Source: a virus. From it: a DNA stretch of 21,682 nt. Location: the IMG/VR virus record IMGVR_UViG_3300006916_000467, positions 1 to 21,682 of that record, one strand, 5' to 3'. Below, piece after piece: positions 16,001 through 21,682 of this stretch; position 1 is the stretch's first letter, and each line of letters starts with the position of its first letter. Made by a program: the position numbers and the translations under genes. Below the pieces are notes generated by a model that made no database searches, was not told the origin of the DNA, and saw only the letters and a list, made by a program, of their open reading frames with translations.

Positions 16001-16916
16001 CAAACTCGCCCGTATTAAATTGAGCGGTAGGTGTTTCTGCCTGTGCAGTTGGTGCCGCTTCTTCTACTGGAGCGGGTTGCATAAATTGGTCTACATCACG
16101 AGAACCAGTGACTAGATCGTTCAAGCCACGTGCGCCACCTGTGGCAAGCGTCTCGCGGATTTGCGCGTCTGTCATGCCACGAGCGCGTAAGCTCGCAACG
16201 TCGTCGATACCCTGACGTGCGCCAGCGATGCCTGATGGAATACCGATTGCACCACCAACGCCTGCGCCAAGCACACCGCCTGCCAATGCAGACACGCCAA
16301 GTTCTGCGCCACTAAAGCTGTCGCGTGCGCCAGTCTGGATGTCGCGAATTTGTTCGGCAGTGTTGACGATTGCTTCTTGGCCAGCAGAAATCGCGCCCTC
16401 TGATGCGGCGGCTCGGCCTACACCAGATACTGTGCCACGTGCAACTGGAGCGGATTTGCCAGCGACGTAGGCCGCACGGCCTGCGGTCGCGGCACCTTTG
16501 TAAGCCGCAACACCGGGAATAAGATTGAGAGGATCAGCAATGATTGCGCCAGCAATGTCACCAAGTGCGCTTGCGCCACGGCCACCGTCTTGCCAGAAGT
16601 TTGGAAGTTGACGCCAGACGCTGTCGATGCGGCGCATACGTGCGCGTTGTTCTGCGGATGCAGACGATGCTTCCATCGCGTCGCCGATTGCCCCAACTGT
16701 ATTGAGGTCGCCCCACGTCTGATCGCTGTAGAACATGTCGATCAGGTGTTGGTCGTCTGCGAAGTATTGACCCTTCTCCCTGTAGTACGAACGAAGGTCG
16801 TTCAGGAAGCGTGGGTCTCGCATGATTTGGCGAGGATTTACAGTACCAGAATAGTCTTCAGTCGGCTGATTGCCGAAGTTTTGGATGTCAACTTGACCCT
16901 TAGTATAAAAGCTCAT
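7083..16916 (-). CDS. Giant polyvalent internal virion protein with metallopeptidase and ADP-ribosyltransferase-like domains
   Basis: A 3277-residue protein in the place where T7-like phages encode gp16 (1318 residues), so it is likely carried in the capsid and ejected with the DNA. Visible parts in order: a conserved N-terminus with DPRFLNDLRSYY and FYSDQTWGDLNTVG; a Gly-rich hydrophobic stretch at 207-233; a Pro/Ala/Glu linker at about 430-495; a zinc peptidase motif HEVAH at 1260-1264 with probable third ligand E1331 in SPQEFFANQF; a basic Ala/Lys linker at about 1615-1660; an ART-like domain with YHGT at 2097-2100 and GPGYYLT at 2126-2132, then NPEQ; NYLPQVWD near 2590; and hydrophobic segments near 3070-3185. 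I saw no lysozyme motif. The start has GGAG ten bases upstream, in a hairpin. Enzyme activities are inferred from motifs. Confidence 0.9.
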   Translation of the reverse strand: MSFYTKGQVDIQNFGNQPTEDYSGTVNPRQIMRDPRFLNDLRSYYREKGQYFADDQHLIDMFYSDQTWGDLNTVGAIGDAMEASSASAEQRARMRRIDSVWRQLPNFWQDGGRGASALGDIAGAIIADPLNLIPGVAAYKGAATAGRAAYVAGKSAPVARGTVSGVGRAAASEGAISAGQEAIVNTAEQIRDIQTGARDSFSGAELGVSALAGGVLGAGVGGAIGIPSGIAGARQGIDDVASLRARGMTDAQIRETLATGGARGLNDLVTGSRDVDQFMQPAPVEEAAPTAQAETPTAQFNTGEFGDFAEDLAKVNTTLDGATRAARQLIDDLRTSGADADTIARAEEEAATIAALRSAQKRAEREAKQIIELEGSNAVGDIEKAAQLRRRYETYMADVRQVLAAADGLEPDELLARMDADGFGLRQQADEAPAPEQELAPAPEAPPEQVMTDAPSTDGPMTDAPETPAARAETPEAEPEAAPEPETPAQPIAFGRVEAQARALLDDTYSEADLARDIASGLITTGKRGQLVKQSISDIRTKKGIDQGGRDLTRALGGDAETPATPTPREELEGILQTIDMGDPMYKDNPLEAFDAIRRRANEVGAKADPDELVAIFARENGLDADVPTANIPDISIEQRGRAIAEGLDWRSLQPSANSKDGRITKGVISKALRTRGDAKPSDYALTVQRELDEIGDLLDSFGEELTDDQIRTWVAKLGSSDEFKSSADDLLALLDHEIRMRDATESNASNVSKYTKTELKQIDRLSKKYKGEIEGISDDAARTMAEARVMEMRGNASKTLERGTQKAIDDKSIYTTAGRAKTGRIQSFLRRGTRISKGSDYTVSGGYQVRPNEFGREAAMIQAKSGKGQDLVPYETTGTEQVFGPTGLVEVKKGGTAWADGVTGRAYVSRDFALKARGDAPSTAQPTAAPKAEKSVDQTLAALLDQYADETDVDALLRELRTRRAAKDKTAAPEVVPAADVKPSPPPSPGDKKLIARSKDNPDDIRLISRQQVEDGKDIYAIIGQKGGKASDPDNWEIRYAPMDANPKTLMAKKALFDSLPVEEAATGRGARFNAGDATGMGDPLDVKDADKLNFEPTAEEQAALRLAAGKVGYTGQVEGMLSSGKPMSFQTLRLLTSTLDTQTRWPLIDKQRMEVTQALRTLYAAQRRVNPQGFTLTNVERKDLIENLDGILSGYSAEELSTAHRLIRDLGGDPNVAPEIRGRNGGGDNHNMTSEGRAYININLQAKKTHPRIATLYHEVAHWAYRNILTPEDRVEFWDHMTEYYVTGSKGQKLKKDGGKINDRLPTYTGMDVGGGYTLSTNAGDSPQEFFANQFSVWAMQKHADVEVRDLGFWKRMTDYVQAVFDRFFAKETIDPSLEPLFAKILPDRVQEKKFAMGVDSKPVTPEGKILQSRHAQLQALERDINEAFASDSAEGIITSFQELKRFLLSVAINNKEGVPVAGMGGSGPLLALRSPKGKPNTLLKILNEKFKAIDEILGGKTSELTSIDDTASARRFLEGGDLAGLQSIGNPQEIADNLRDFYFNGYAGKWQPANGIPGQISKRAIDKGYSSVKHMIESIDDALSSGYQRAEGKGTLPAGSKPRVQNDPPRNADGVAKPSATKAKAKANRATQAARAEAQAVADANTPKPKRARASGKNTPAVDVSVAGSPKDLSLRKLFTAYRKHRGTDYGDQLAIEIASKVKARPLPAKQVPVTREIFAMGGQELEQTLLEAAYEGNKDVLNMALYELGRRANKKLAMKNGGKVISPVFRDSNLIISREVNDNVGVMTSDGIPPSARASLRENLSFLTHRDADVQTTLRTMAYRLYNIMGKTARGTNEQTNALMAGDVARLAGRDETFAGDGVFGDYRSPEFNEFRKATRRIASTLNKGNASPEEAVGDLMHMVVRSGALKPDESEAIIEAYRSLDSGMRKRIEGLIGAKYADRPEYIREQAIANEWFADAVNRYTREDIPRRQILEGVITGDANNIRMRNTLDRAIDRNIDYSAYVTNGQFGRADVNGRYLRLTFYGDMFVNGESRPMSASVDGALTHPSYAADYAADAINSASKPRAVNMVNFTKGGFGYNAEAEVPVVFYHGTPKGYVFRRTDDNPNAIFRRSQGGNYGPGYYLTANPHVATQVYSRRPTMEAMFQQAEELNLPAAEKEDLDWDIWDMVETRREISRLRREYTVIEENIGVDPDVTTSTLDAFRNTLDEMVANEQALAESLAARGLNIDPYVMPMLIQLRRPVDFRSTTVYNLNHPTIKAIMGRMNEVGNYNERTFKHLSDALLDKDVEGTVAYRELVNSIMKSGRNRVAAQEELTGFLDDLGHDGMITTHRNTLSSGEDLMQNADTYRASSVTHTSVILFNPEQAKHVDADYFDINDEMVYNNIVEKERIIPRGVNGDVTMALMDESIESINDIPVGQFGELLEQEGTNSTMTGAIMSMLRKRDMSVQEEAAVRKSGPFKYFERSSQRMKNMGMNWLGDRYKEHFPDLNQRFAKKIMPVFDRLSRLPDSDGILRGHFRRSTSSIGQDQPKSHSRIVKALRYGDGSRQEKALSADERVIYKQIRANLANERMELIKEGYHVGDRGPNYLPQVWDQKKIAKNRDEFVEKMRRYYMREKLEFGQDFTDEQATAFAEGVMLKLLDEADDGIFIPVKGTTKNSTFENVDYSRIIELEKYPDMLKELEPFLESNLEGLLVKYFEGSSRRLTSAKRFGVNSHAVSDYLMVANEGKQGIVDLLTKNKQFEYDITAMNPQGRREVATLVDTIRMPFQGAAQEASAFADTLIEVAQTSGPSGARQMLMDIAPLDTSGRVNPVYEKRVDAIVGALADFKGKPGSVDTDEGLRYVEDAMSVLLKKPMRGTNKTAMRVSRGVRMFNNVSLLGFTTLTSIGDLGLPIIRSGSFKSWATGVKNLRDPHYREMIRNVGVAMENIVHERMVHMYGAPDNKASHAFFNATLLTPWTDMNRMIAGATGYEAFRTMQMKARDTFKEGVPYAQQSAQYKTAHRFLKNYGLSEFLPGAKRAGEMIDPSIMEEDGLRMAIIKFADDAIFQPNPNDIPLWAQTPIGALVFQLKSFPLMMSRLTGHVLSEANKGNLKPLAYLASVGPLFGAATLTAKDIIQQRGGEDERSSELRKRNLLKALGYDEKVHGGENDFMGWYVESMMVMGGLGLLGDVIHSAVSQVDNGAYGQQRMWSTVLGPSFGLGNATMQVAAGIFDEGDNSNAKERSAMREVATRIPVLGGNRRFREGLVDAAAGEPNSGNSGGWQGSWNKSY
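15226..15523. repeat. Three exact copies of a 13-base repeat in a low-complexity linker
   Basis: GCAGGAGTTTCTG occurs at 15226-15238, 15451-15463 and 15511-15523, with a two-mismatch relative near 16025-16037. On the coding strand it encodes the repeated tetrapeptide ETPA within Pro/Ala/Glu-rich segments of the giant protein. Codon-level identity suggests recent internal duplication or recombination rather than only amino-acid selection. Confidence 0.6.
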
Positions 16917-16926
16917 CGCGGCGGTT

Positions 16927-16966
16927 CTCCAGTTTACCTAGTGGCGATACCGCTAGATTACTGGAG
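16927..16966 (-). promoter_or_regulatory. mRNA hairpin enclosing the ribosome-binding site of the giant gene
   Basis: In the leftward mRNA, CTCCAGT (16966-16960) pairs perfectly with ACTGGAG (16933-16927). Inside, CTAGCGG and CCACTAG (16956-16950 and 16944-16938) pair with one mismatch around a five-base loop. The GGAG that should recruit ribosomes for the giant gene is in the 3' arm of the outer stem, ten bases before its ATG at 16916. No U tract follows, so it is not an intrinsic terminator. An RNase III processing site, as used between T7 genes, is the main alternative. Confidence 0.6.
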
Positions 16967-16986
16967 TGAATGCCTATCGGTCGTCC

Positions 16987-19257
16987 TTACTGGACTGGGG
17001 GAACCGCTCTGTTCAGGCTCTCTGCGAACTCGCGACCACGATCACTTCTGAAGAACTCAAGCACGAATGGATCGGTGCTTGTCATCATGAACTCAAGTGG
17101 GTTGGCAACGAATGCGTCATATGCTGTTGGATTGTCCATTAGCGTGGTTCTCACGCGTGGTGTCCGCAGGAATGTATGGATCATGCTCGCTCTTGCACGG
17201 TCGACCTCAGTGTATTCGTTCATGCCAAGGAAGCCGCCAACATACGATGCTGGTGCTGAGACCATACCATTCTGTGTTGCAATGCTTTCAAGCTGTGCAG
17301 ACTTGTCCATGTTCTCTGTGAACTGCTGGAAGTCTTCAACCGCCGCTGGAGCGTTATCGCTGAGTGCGGGGTTGTTGCCAGATGGCTGACTGTTAAGTTG
17401 TTGCTGTAGTGCGGCGCGTGCTGTCGCAAGTTCTGTTTCCAGACGCTGACGTATCTCAGTGACAGATGCGTTCATCACGCCCTCTAAGCTGTCGCCACTA
17501 CCGAAGATTTTGCTCTGATCCCAGAGGCCACCCTCAATATCAAGCCACCCAAGGCCACCGTTGGCAGTCGTTTGCAGGCGTCCAAGAGTTTGCCATTTGC
17601 CGACAAGGTCGCGAACACCGTTGTTTAGCTGGCTGTCGATAGCTGTCAGTACGTTTATCAGAACTTCTGGGTTGTCGCGGTATGTCCTTACTGCGGTCGC
17701 GATGTCGTCTGTGACGTCTGTCATCGCTGTGTCCAGAGCCTGCTGTTCGCCAGAGTACCAGTTCTCGAATGTCTGGATTTCTGGGCTTCCGCGCAAAGAC
17801 TGGATTTGTGTACCAAGACGCTCTTTTGCTTCGCGTACCGTATGGCCCTGAACCGCCGCTTGGAAACCCGGATCGGAGCGAACCATTTGTGCAACGATAA
17901 GTGGGTTGGTTCCGTCTTCTGCCGTGATTGACTGGAAGACTGCCTCCATCGCCGCAAGAACTTGCGGTGTCATCTCGTATTCTTGTGCAAGCTGAACTGC
18001 CGCCAACTGAGCGGAACGACCCGCAGGGCCAGCCTGTGGTGGGAAGTTCTGGTTGCTTGTGCTTCCAAAGTACGCTTCGACTGAAGCCACATTCCGTGTG
18101 TCGAAGTCTGCAAGACCCTGCTGAACTGCTGTAGATGCTTCGTCAACGCCAGTAGATGCGAGGCCACGTTGCTTGAGGCGAAGCTCTTGCTTCACTTCAT
18201 CTAGGTAATCCATCAGGTATTGGCGTGGGTTTGCTTCAAATGCTTCGCGGCTTTCGACGCCGAATAGTGTTTTTAGGTCAGCTTCTGGCAATGCTCTCGC
18301 ACGTGCCGCAATGCGATCCATTAGGTCGTCATCATCTTGCAAGACGACCGCGCTTTGGATGCCGGGTCGATCAAGCAAGCTGGTTAAGAAGTTGTTGCCA
18401 AGCTCAAGGGCTTCACGTTCGTTCACAAGACTTTCACGACTTGCGACTTGGTTGGCTTCAGCTTGTAAGTTTGTGAAGAACGTACTGTCTTTAGTAGGCA
18501 GATTGATGTCTTGGTAGACGCCGACAATAGTCTCATAGACGTCTGGATCGCCACGCTGGATGGCCTCAACTGCTGTGCGAAGAATGTCCTGTCTGCGTTC
18601 TGTCGCATAAGTCAGACGACGCTGATCTTCTAGTGTGTTGGCTTGCGTAATAAGTGGTTGGATCAATGCAGTCGGAACACCGAATGGCGCAAGGTCTTCT
18701 GCCGTAATGTTTCTGCCACCTGCGTTATTTACAAGCGTCTGTATGATTGGCGCATACTCTTGGATGCGTGACGCAATCGCCGCGTTGCGGCGTTGCGTTG
18801 TAAACATATTATTTGGATTGAAGCCCATCTTGCCGAAGTCGACATTTGGGAAGCGTTCCTGCAACTGCTGTTGCATAGCTGTAAAATCTGTTGCTTGATA
18901 GCCACCTTCGCCCGGATCATCATAGCCAAGCATGATGCCAGTGACCGCTCCAGATAGGGCGTCCTGTAGCTCAATGTTACGCTTAAAAACATCATATTCA
19001 CGGTCAGCGTCTGCACGCTCACGGTTTGTGTTTGCTTGTGAAACAACTGCGTCCAGTGCCGCGCCAGACGGCATGCCGCCGCGCAAGTAGTTGCGACCGC
19101 CAGACATGCTGTCGATAAACTGCTGGAATTGATCTGCTGTAGCCGTTGGGTTTAGGCGTTGAAACTCGTTGAACGCTTTCGCGAGTTCGCCGCGTCTGCG
19201 TTCATCACGTTCTTGTTGAGCATTAAATCCTGATGCGAAGCCTGCGAAATCTATCAT
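16987..19257 (-). CDS. gp15-like internal virion (ejectosome) protein
   Basis: A 756-residue protein with no signal peptide or membrane segment, rich in Ala, Gln, Asn and Asp and apparently mostly helical. It begins with an IDFAGFASGFNAQQERDERR stretch that looks like a short conserved docking sequence followed by helix. Length and position match gp15 of T7 (747 residues), which forms the middle part of the DNA-ejection tube between gp14 and gp16. I see no enzyme motif. A TTG at 19266 is an alternative start, but the ATG at 19257 forms a TAATG overlap with the previous stop, a typical coupled arrangement, so I chose it. Gene certain, role inferred from order and size. Confidence 0.85.
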   Translation of the reverse strand: MIDFAGFASGFNAQQERDERRRGELAKAFNEFQRLNPTATADQFQQFIDSMSGGRNYLRGGMPSGAALDAVVSQANTNRERADADREYDVFKRNIELQDALSGAVTGIMLGYDDPGEGGYQATDFTAMQQQLQERFPNVDFGKMGFNPNNMFTTQRRNAAIASRIQEYAPIIQTLVNNAGGRNITAEDLAPFGVPTALIQPLITQANTLEDQRRLTYATERRQDILRTAVEAIQRGDPDVYETIVGVYQDINLPTKDSTFFTNLQAEANQVASRESLVNEREALELGNNFLTSLLDRPGIQSAVVLQDDDDLMDRIAARARALPEADLKTLFGVESREAFEANPRQYLMDYLDEVKQELRLKQRGLASTGVDEASTAVQQGLADFDTRNVASVEAYFGSTSNQNFPPQAGPAGRSAQLAAVQLAQEYEMTPQVLAAMEAVFQSITAEDGTNPLIVAQMVRSDPGFQAAVQGHTVREAKERLGTQIQSLRGSPEIQTFENWYSGEQQALDTAMTDVTDDIATAVRTYRDNPEVLINVLTAIDSQLNNGVRDLVGKWQTLGRLQTTANGGLGWLDIEGGLWDQSKIFGSGDSLEGVMNASVTEIRQRLETELATARAALQQQLNSQPSGNNPALSDNAPAAVEDFQQFTENMDKSAQLESIATQNGMVSAPASYVGGFLGMNEYTEVDRARASMIHTFLRTPRVRTTLMDNPTAYDAFVANPLEFMMTSTDPFVLEFFRSDRGREFAESLNRAVPPVQ

Positions 19258-20756
19258 TATCCCCAACCCCCTTCGGGCGTCACATTCCAGCCCTTGCCAC
19301 CGAGCCAGTTATTCATCTTGTCATCCATTGTGTTCAGCCAAGAACCTTCTTTCGCCGCACTGTCATTGACTAACTTATTAAATGAAGTACCAAATGCTGA
19401 AGATGCGTCGAAGGAGCGAGACTGAGCGTTCTGATAATTTGTAGCGGCGGCATTGTACAAGTTGTTGCCGATGCTTTGTGCGTTGCCCAAGTAAGTATTC
19501 GGGTCGTTTACCGTCACGCCATATGGGTTGAAGATTGCACTGTCGATATTGAAGCCAGCGTTGTTTACTAGACTTGTTGGACGGCTGTAGTCTGCAATGC
19601 CCGGTGTCAGTGTGCCAGCAACTGCGGCAGACCCAATGTTTACAGGAGCGCGGAAATTGTTCGCGCTAGAAATTGAGCGGTTGTAGATGCCAGACGGTAC
19701 GATTGATGCGTAACGTGTTGCGTCTACCGCAGACGCGGCCTGCGGAACTTTCATCATTTGGTCGATGCCTGCGCCTGCAACATTTGCTGTTTCAGAAAGA
19801 ATGCCAGAACGACGCTTCATAATGTCGTTGACGTTTGAAGCTAGAAGGCCAGTTTCTCCAGTGATGTATTTGAGGGCGTCATCGTATGCACGGTTGCGTG
19901 CAGATTGGTATTCGTTTGCAATGCGTGCCGCAATGTCGCCACGTCTTGCTGTTCCCGGCGTGCTTTCATCGAGGCCACTGCGGATCAGAGCCGCTTCGTT
20001 TACAGACGCGACACGGTCTGCCGCGCGGTCTACATCAGATTGGTATTGTGCAGAACGTCTGTCGACCTCGCTTGCTATGTCTGCGCCAGTGACGCGTTCG
20101 ATCTCAGGGATCATACCAAGGCCAGCGGCTGTCTGGTTCAGTGCCGCTTGGTATCCGTAGATGTTATTGAAGATTTCGTCGCGTGTCGCCAGTTGGTCGT
20201 TACGCTCTGCCATTGCCTGACGTTGAGCGTTTTCGTACTGATCCATCAGGTACTGACGCTCGATCTGAGCCATGGCACGCTCTTCAAGGAAGCGGCGCAT
20301 GTCGTCGTCACGCTCTCCTGACGCAACCGCCTTTGCTTCCTCAAGCTGTTTAATGGCAAATGCACGCTCGTCTTCAGCGATGTCTTGACGCTTCAGAAGG
20401 TTTTCGAGATTGAACTGCTGGATTTTCGCGGCTTCTTTATCCTCTTGGATTTGCCGTTCGATGTCCATTCGACGCTGTTCCATAAGAGCGTCTTCGTTCT
20501 TGCGAAGCTGTTCTAGCTCAAAGTCACGCTCTTGCTCACGGATGCGTCTGTTCATCCGCTCCATCTCACGCTGGTATGCGTTCTCCTCACGCTGATCACG
20601 CTGTGCATCGCGCATCATGCCGAGGTTCATCCTCTGCAAGTCCATCTGCTGACGGAACTGGTAATCCTGTTGTGCGCGTGCGGCGGCGGCGTCATTTGAG
20701 GCTGATATGGCCCCGAACGCGCTACCTGCTAATCCTAATACTGCGGAGAACGCCAT
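19257..20756 (-). CDS. gp14-like internal virion protein with long coiled coil
   Basis: A 499-residue protein. Residues 3-19 are small and hydrophobic (Ala, Gly, Ser, Leu), followed by ASNDAAAARAQQDYQFRQQ. That is the usual opening of podovirus gp14-type proteins, in which a short membrane-active helix leads into a helical body. Residues 25 to about 215 form a very long Arg/Glu/Gln/Met-rich coiled coil. The C-terminal 170 residues switch to Asn/Ser/Ala/Gly-rich sequence ending in EGGWG. T7 gp14 is much shorter (196 residues), so this is an expanded version. It starts three bases after the previous stop, with AAGGG about eight bases before the ATG, and overlaps the next start as TAATG. Likely the outer-membrane end of the ejection channel, by analogy. 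Confidence 0.85.
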   Translation of the reverse strand: MAFSAVLGLAGSAFGAISASNDAAAARAQQDYQFRQQMDLQRMNLGMMRDAQRDQREENAYQREMERMNRRIREQERDFELEQLRKNEDALMEQRRMDIERQIQEDKEAAKIQQFNLENLLKRQDIAEDERAFAIKQLEEAKAVASGERDDDMRRFLEERAMAQIERQYLMDQYENAQRQAMAERNDQLATRDEIFNNIYGYQAALNQTAAGLGMIPEIERVTGADIASEVDRRSAQYQSDVDRAADRVASVNEAALIRSGLDESTPGTARRGDIAARIANEYQSARNRAYDDALKYITGETGLLASNVNDIMKRRSGILSETANVAGAGIDQMMKVPQAASAVDATRYASIVPSGIYNRSISSANNFRAPVNIGSAAVAGTLTPGIADYSRPTSLVNNAGFNIDSAIFNPYGVTVNDPNTYLGNAQSIGNNLYNAAATNYQNAQSRSFDASSAFGTSFNKLVNDSAAKEGSWLNTMDDKMNNWLGGKGWNVTPEGGWG

Positions 20757-20759
20757 GAT

Positions 20760-21682
20760 TTATGCCCTTAATACGTTTTGCGCGAATGCCGATGGTGATA
20801 GCGTGTTTGCGTACTCCTCTTCCTCTTGCTCTGACAACATTGCTAGATATTGATTGAGCGTGATGGGATCAATTTGGTCAAAGTTTTGAAACTCTGGAAC
20901 ACCACTTGCCCCCACTGTTGAGAGGATGGCTTCGCGAGCGATACGGTCACGTTCCGCTACAGCTTCTGCATCACGCTCTAGGCGTTGGCGTTCACTGTTC
21001 AAACGGCCTTCAGCGGCACTAATTTCATCCAGTGCTTGCTGTGCATTATAGAGTTCGATCTCTGCTTGCAGTGCATCGAAGCCTTCTTGGTTTTGACCGA
21101 GGTCATCAACGCCGTAGTATTGAGCGTTATTGACTTGTTCGAGAAGTGCTTGTGCGCGGGTTTCCAGCGCATTACGTGCATCAGATAGCTCTTGCATACG
21201 TGTGTCGATCTGACCAGACGCATCACTAAGTTGGCTGGAGATGTCGTTGACCCGACCGCCAGTAAAGCGACCAAGCTCACCACCTGCTTCTGTAAGTTGA
21301 CGCTGAAGATTGCGCATGCCTTCTTCATCGTATGCTTCAAGCCCCGCAATGTTACCTGCGGTTCCAGTGATGTTGCCAAGGATGTCGTCGAGAGCAGTTT
21401 GTCTGCGGCTCTTGAGATCAGCTAGTGCAACGTCTGCGTCTGTGAGAGACCCTGTTGCGCCAGAGAAGTCATATGGAAGCACAGACGAGAACCCACTCAT
21501 GTTAGTGCGAGCATCGCGTAGCGCGTCTTCGATAGCGTCAATGCCAGCGGCACTGTAGATGCTACCGCCTTCTGCGGCGTCTTCAACCGCACGAGCGGAG
21601 GCCAAGTAGTCACGCTGTGCTTGGTCAATTCGGCCAAGCTCTGATGTGCGTTGGCGTTGAAGCGTGTTCACGTCACCGAGCA
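20760..21682 (-). CDS. Partial coiled-coil structural protein (5' end outside the window)
   Basis: The frame is open to the right edge, so the N-terminus is missing. A GTG at 21671 could serve as a start, but no ribosome site can be judged there and the codons before it (LGD) remain open. About 307 residues are visible, mostly Ala/Glu/Gln/Arg/Leu-rich helix with coiled-coil character around residues 140-250, then a short tail with PEFQNFDQIDPITLNQYLAML. There is no enzyme or membrane signature. It is the most upstream late gene seen and is placed like the tail or internal proteins that precede gp14 in podoviruses. A virion structural role is inferred from position. Confidence 0.78.
   Translation of the reverse strand, partial: LGDVNTLQRQRTSELGRIDQAQRDYLASARAVEDAAEGGSIYSAAGIDAIEDALRDARTNMSGFSSVLPYDFSGATGSLTDADVALADLKSRRQTALDDILGNITGTAGNIAGLEAYDEEGMRNLQRQLTEAGGELGRFTGGRVNDISSQLSDASGQIDTRMQELSDARNALETRAQALLEQVNNAQYYGVDDLGQNQEGFDALQAEIELYNAQQALDEISAAEGRLNSERQRLERDAEAVAERDRIAREAILSTVGASGVPEFQNFDQIDPITLNQYLAMLSEQEEEEYANTLSPSAFAQNVLRA

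Noticed and set aside
1-21682. tRNA genes, CRISPR arrays, insertion sequences, integrase or attachment sites
   Set aside because: None were seen on either strand. No cloverleaf, regular repeat-spacer pattern, transposase motif or tyrosine/serine recombinase was found.

Overview
This window is part of a tailed double-stranded DNA phage genome, or of a prophage derived from one. It has no ribosomal, tRNA or host metabolic genes and is packed almost end to end with small overlapping genes. The closest architectural parallel is a podovirus with T7-style internal virion (ejectosome) proteins. An alphaproteobacterial host is inferred from three things: a holin of the three-helix GTA-release type, the style of the replication and recombination genes, and the apparent absence of GANTC, the CcrM methylation site, from all 21.7 kb. 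The right edge cuts through a gene, so the window is a fragment.

Layout. (1) At 20-232 a small rightward hypothetical gene overlaps the tail of the next gene head to head. (2) From 135 to 2271, read leftward, a small Cro/YdaS-like helix-turn-helix protein is followed, with a 32-base overlap, by a prim-pol/RepA-type helicase fusion. (3) At 2293-2387 is a short divergent control region with promoter-like elements on both strands and palindromic operator candidates. (4) From 2388 to 5565, read rightward, is an early operon of six tightly coupled genes: a coiled-coil protein, a Sak4-like ATPase, a DUF669-like protein with an SSB-type acidic tail, a Cas4-like Fe-S nuclease, a small coiled-coil protein and a DUF6378 protein. 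A strong intrinsic terminator pointing the opposite way lies inside this operon. (5) From 5504 to the right edge, read leftward, is a late operon. In transcription order it holds a partial coiled-coil structural protein, a gp14-like protein (499 aa), a gp15-like protein (756 aa), a 3277-aa polyvalent protein in the gp16 position, a small two-helix membrane protein, a holin, an unknown membrane-anchored protein and an M15-type endolysin.

How it fits together. The leftward and rightward early units provide priming, unwinding, ATP-dependent recombination, single-strand binding and nuclease processing. The HTH protein probably sets the balance between them. The late unit builds the internal core that is ejected with the DNA, then lyses the cell. 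The giant protein carries a zinc metallopeptidase motif and an ADP-ribosyltransferase-like motif, so it may act as an injected effector as well as a structural protein. Its ribosome-binding site lies in the closing stem of a predicted mRNA hairpin.

The two operons converge at 5504-5565 with overlapping coding ends. Two strong hairpins, one inside the DUF6378 gene and one leftward terminator at 4057-4082, may deal with late read-through. Two whole-window sequence biases stand out: no GANTC sites found, and a strong excess of the strand-independent motif CAGACG/CGTCTG. Motif counts were made by eye. No database search was run, so family names rest on recognised motifs.
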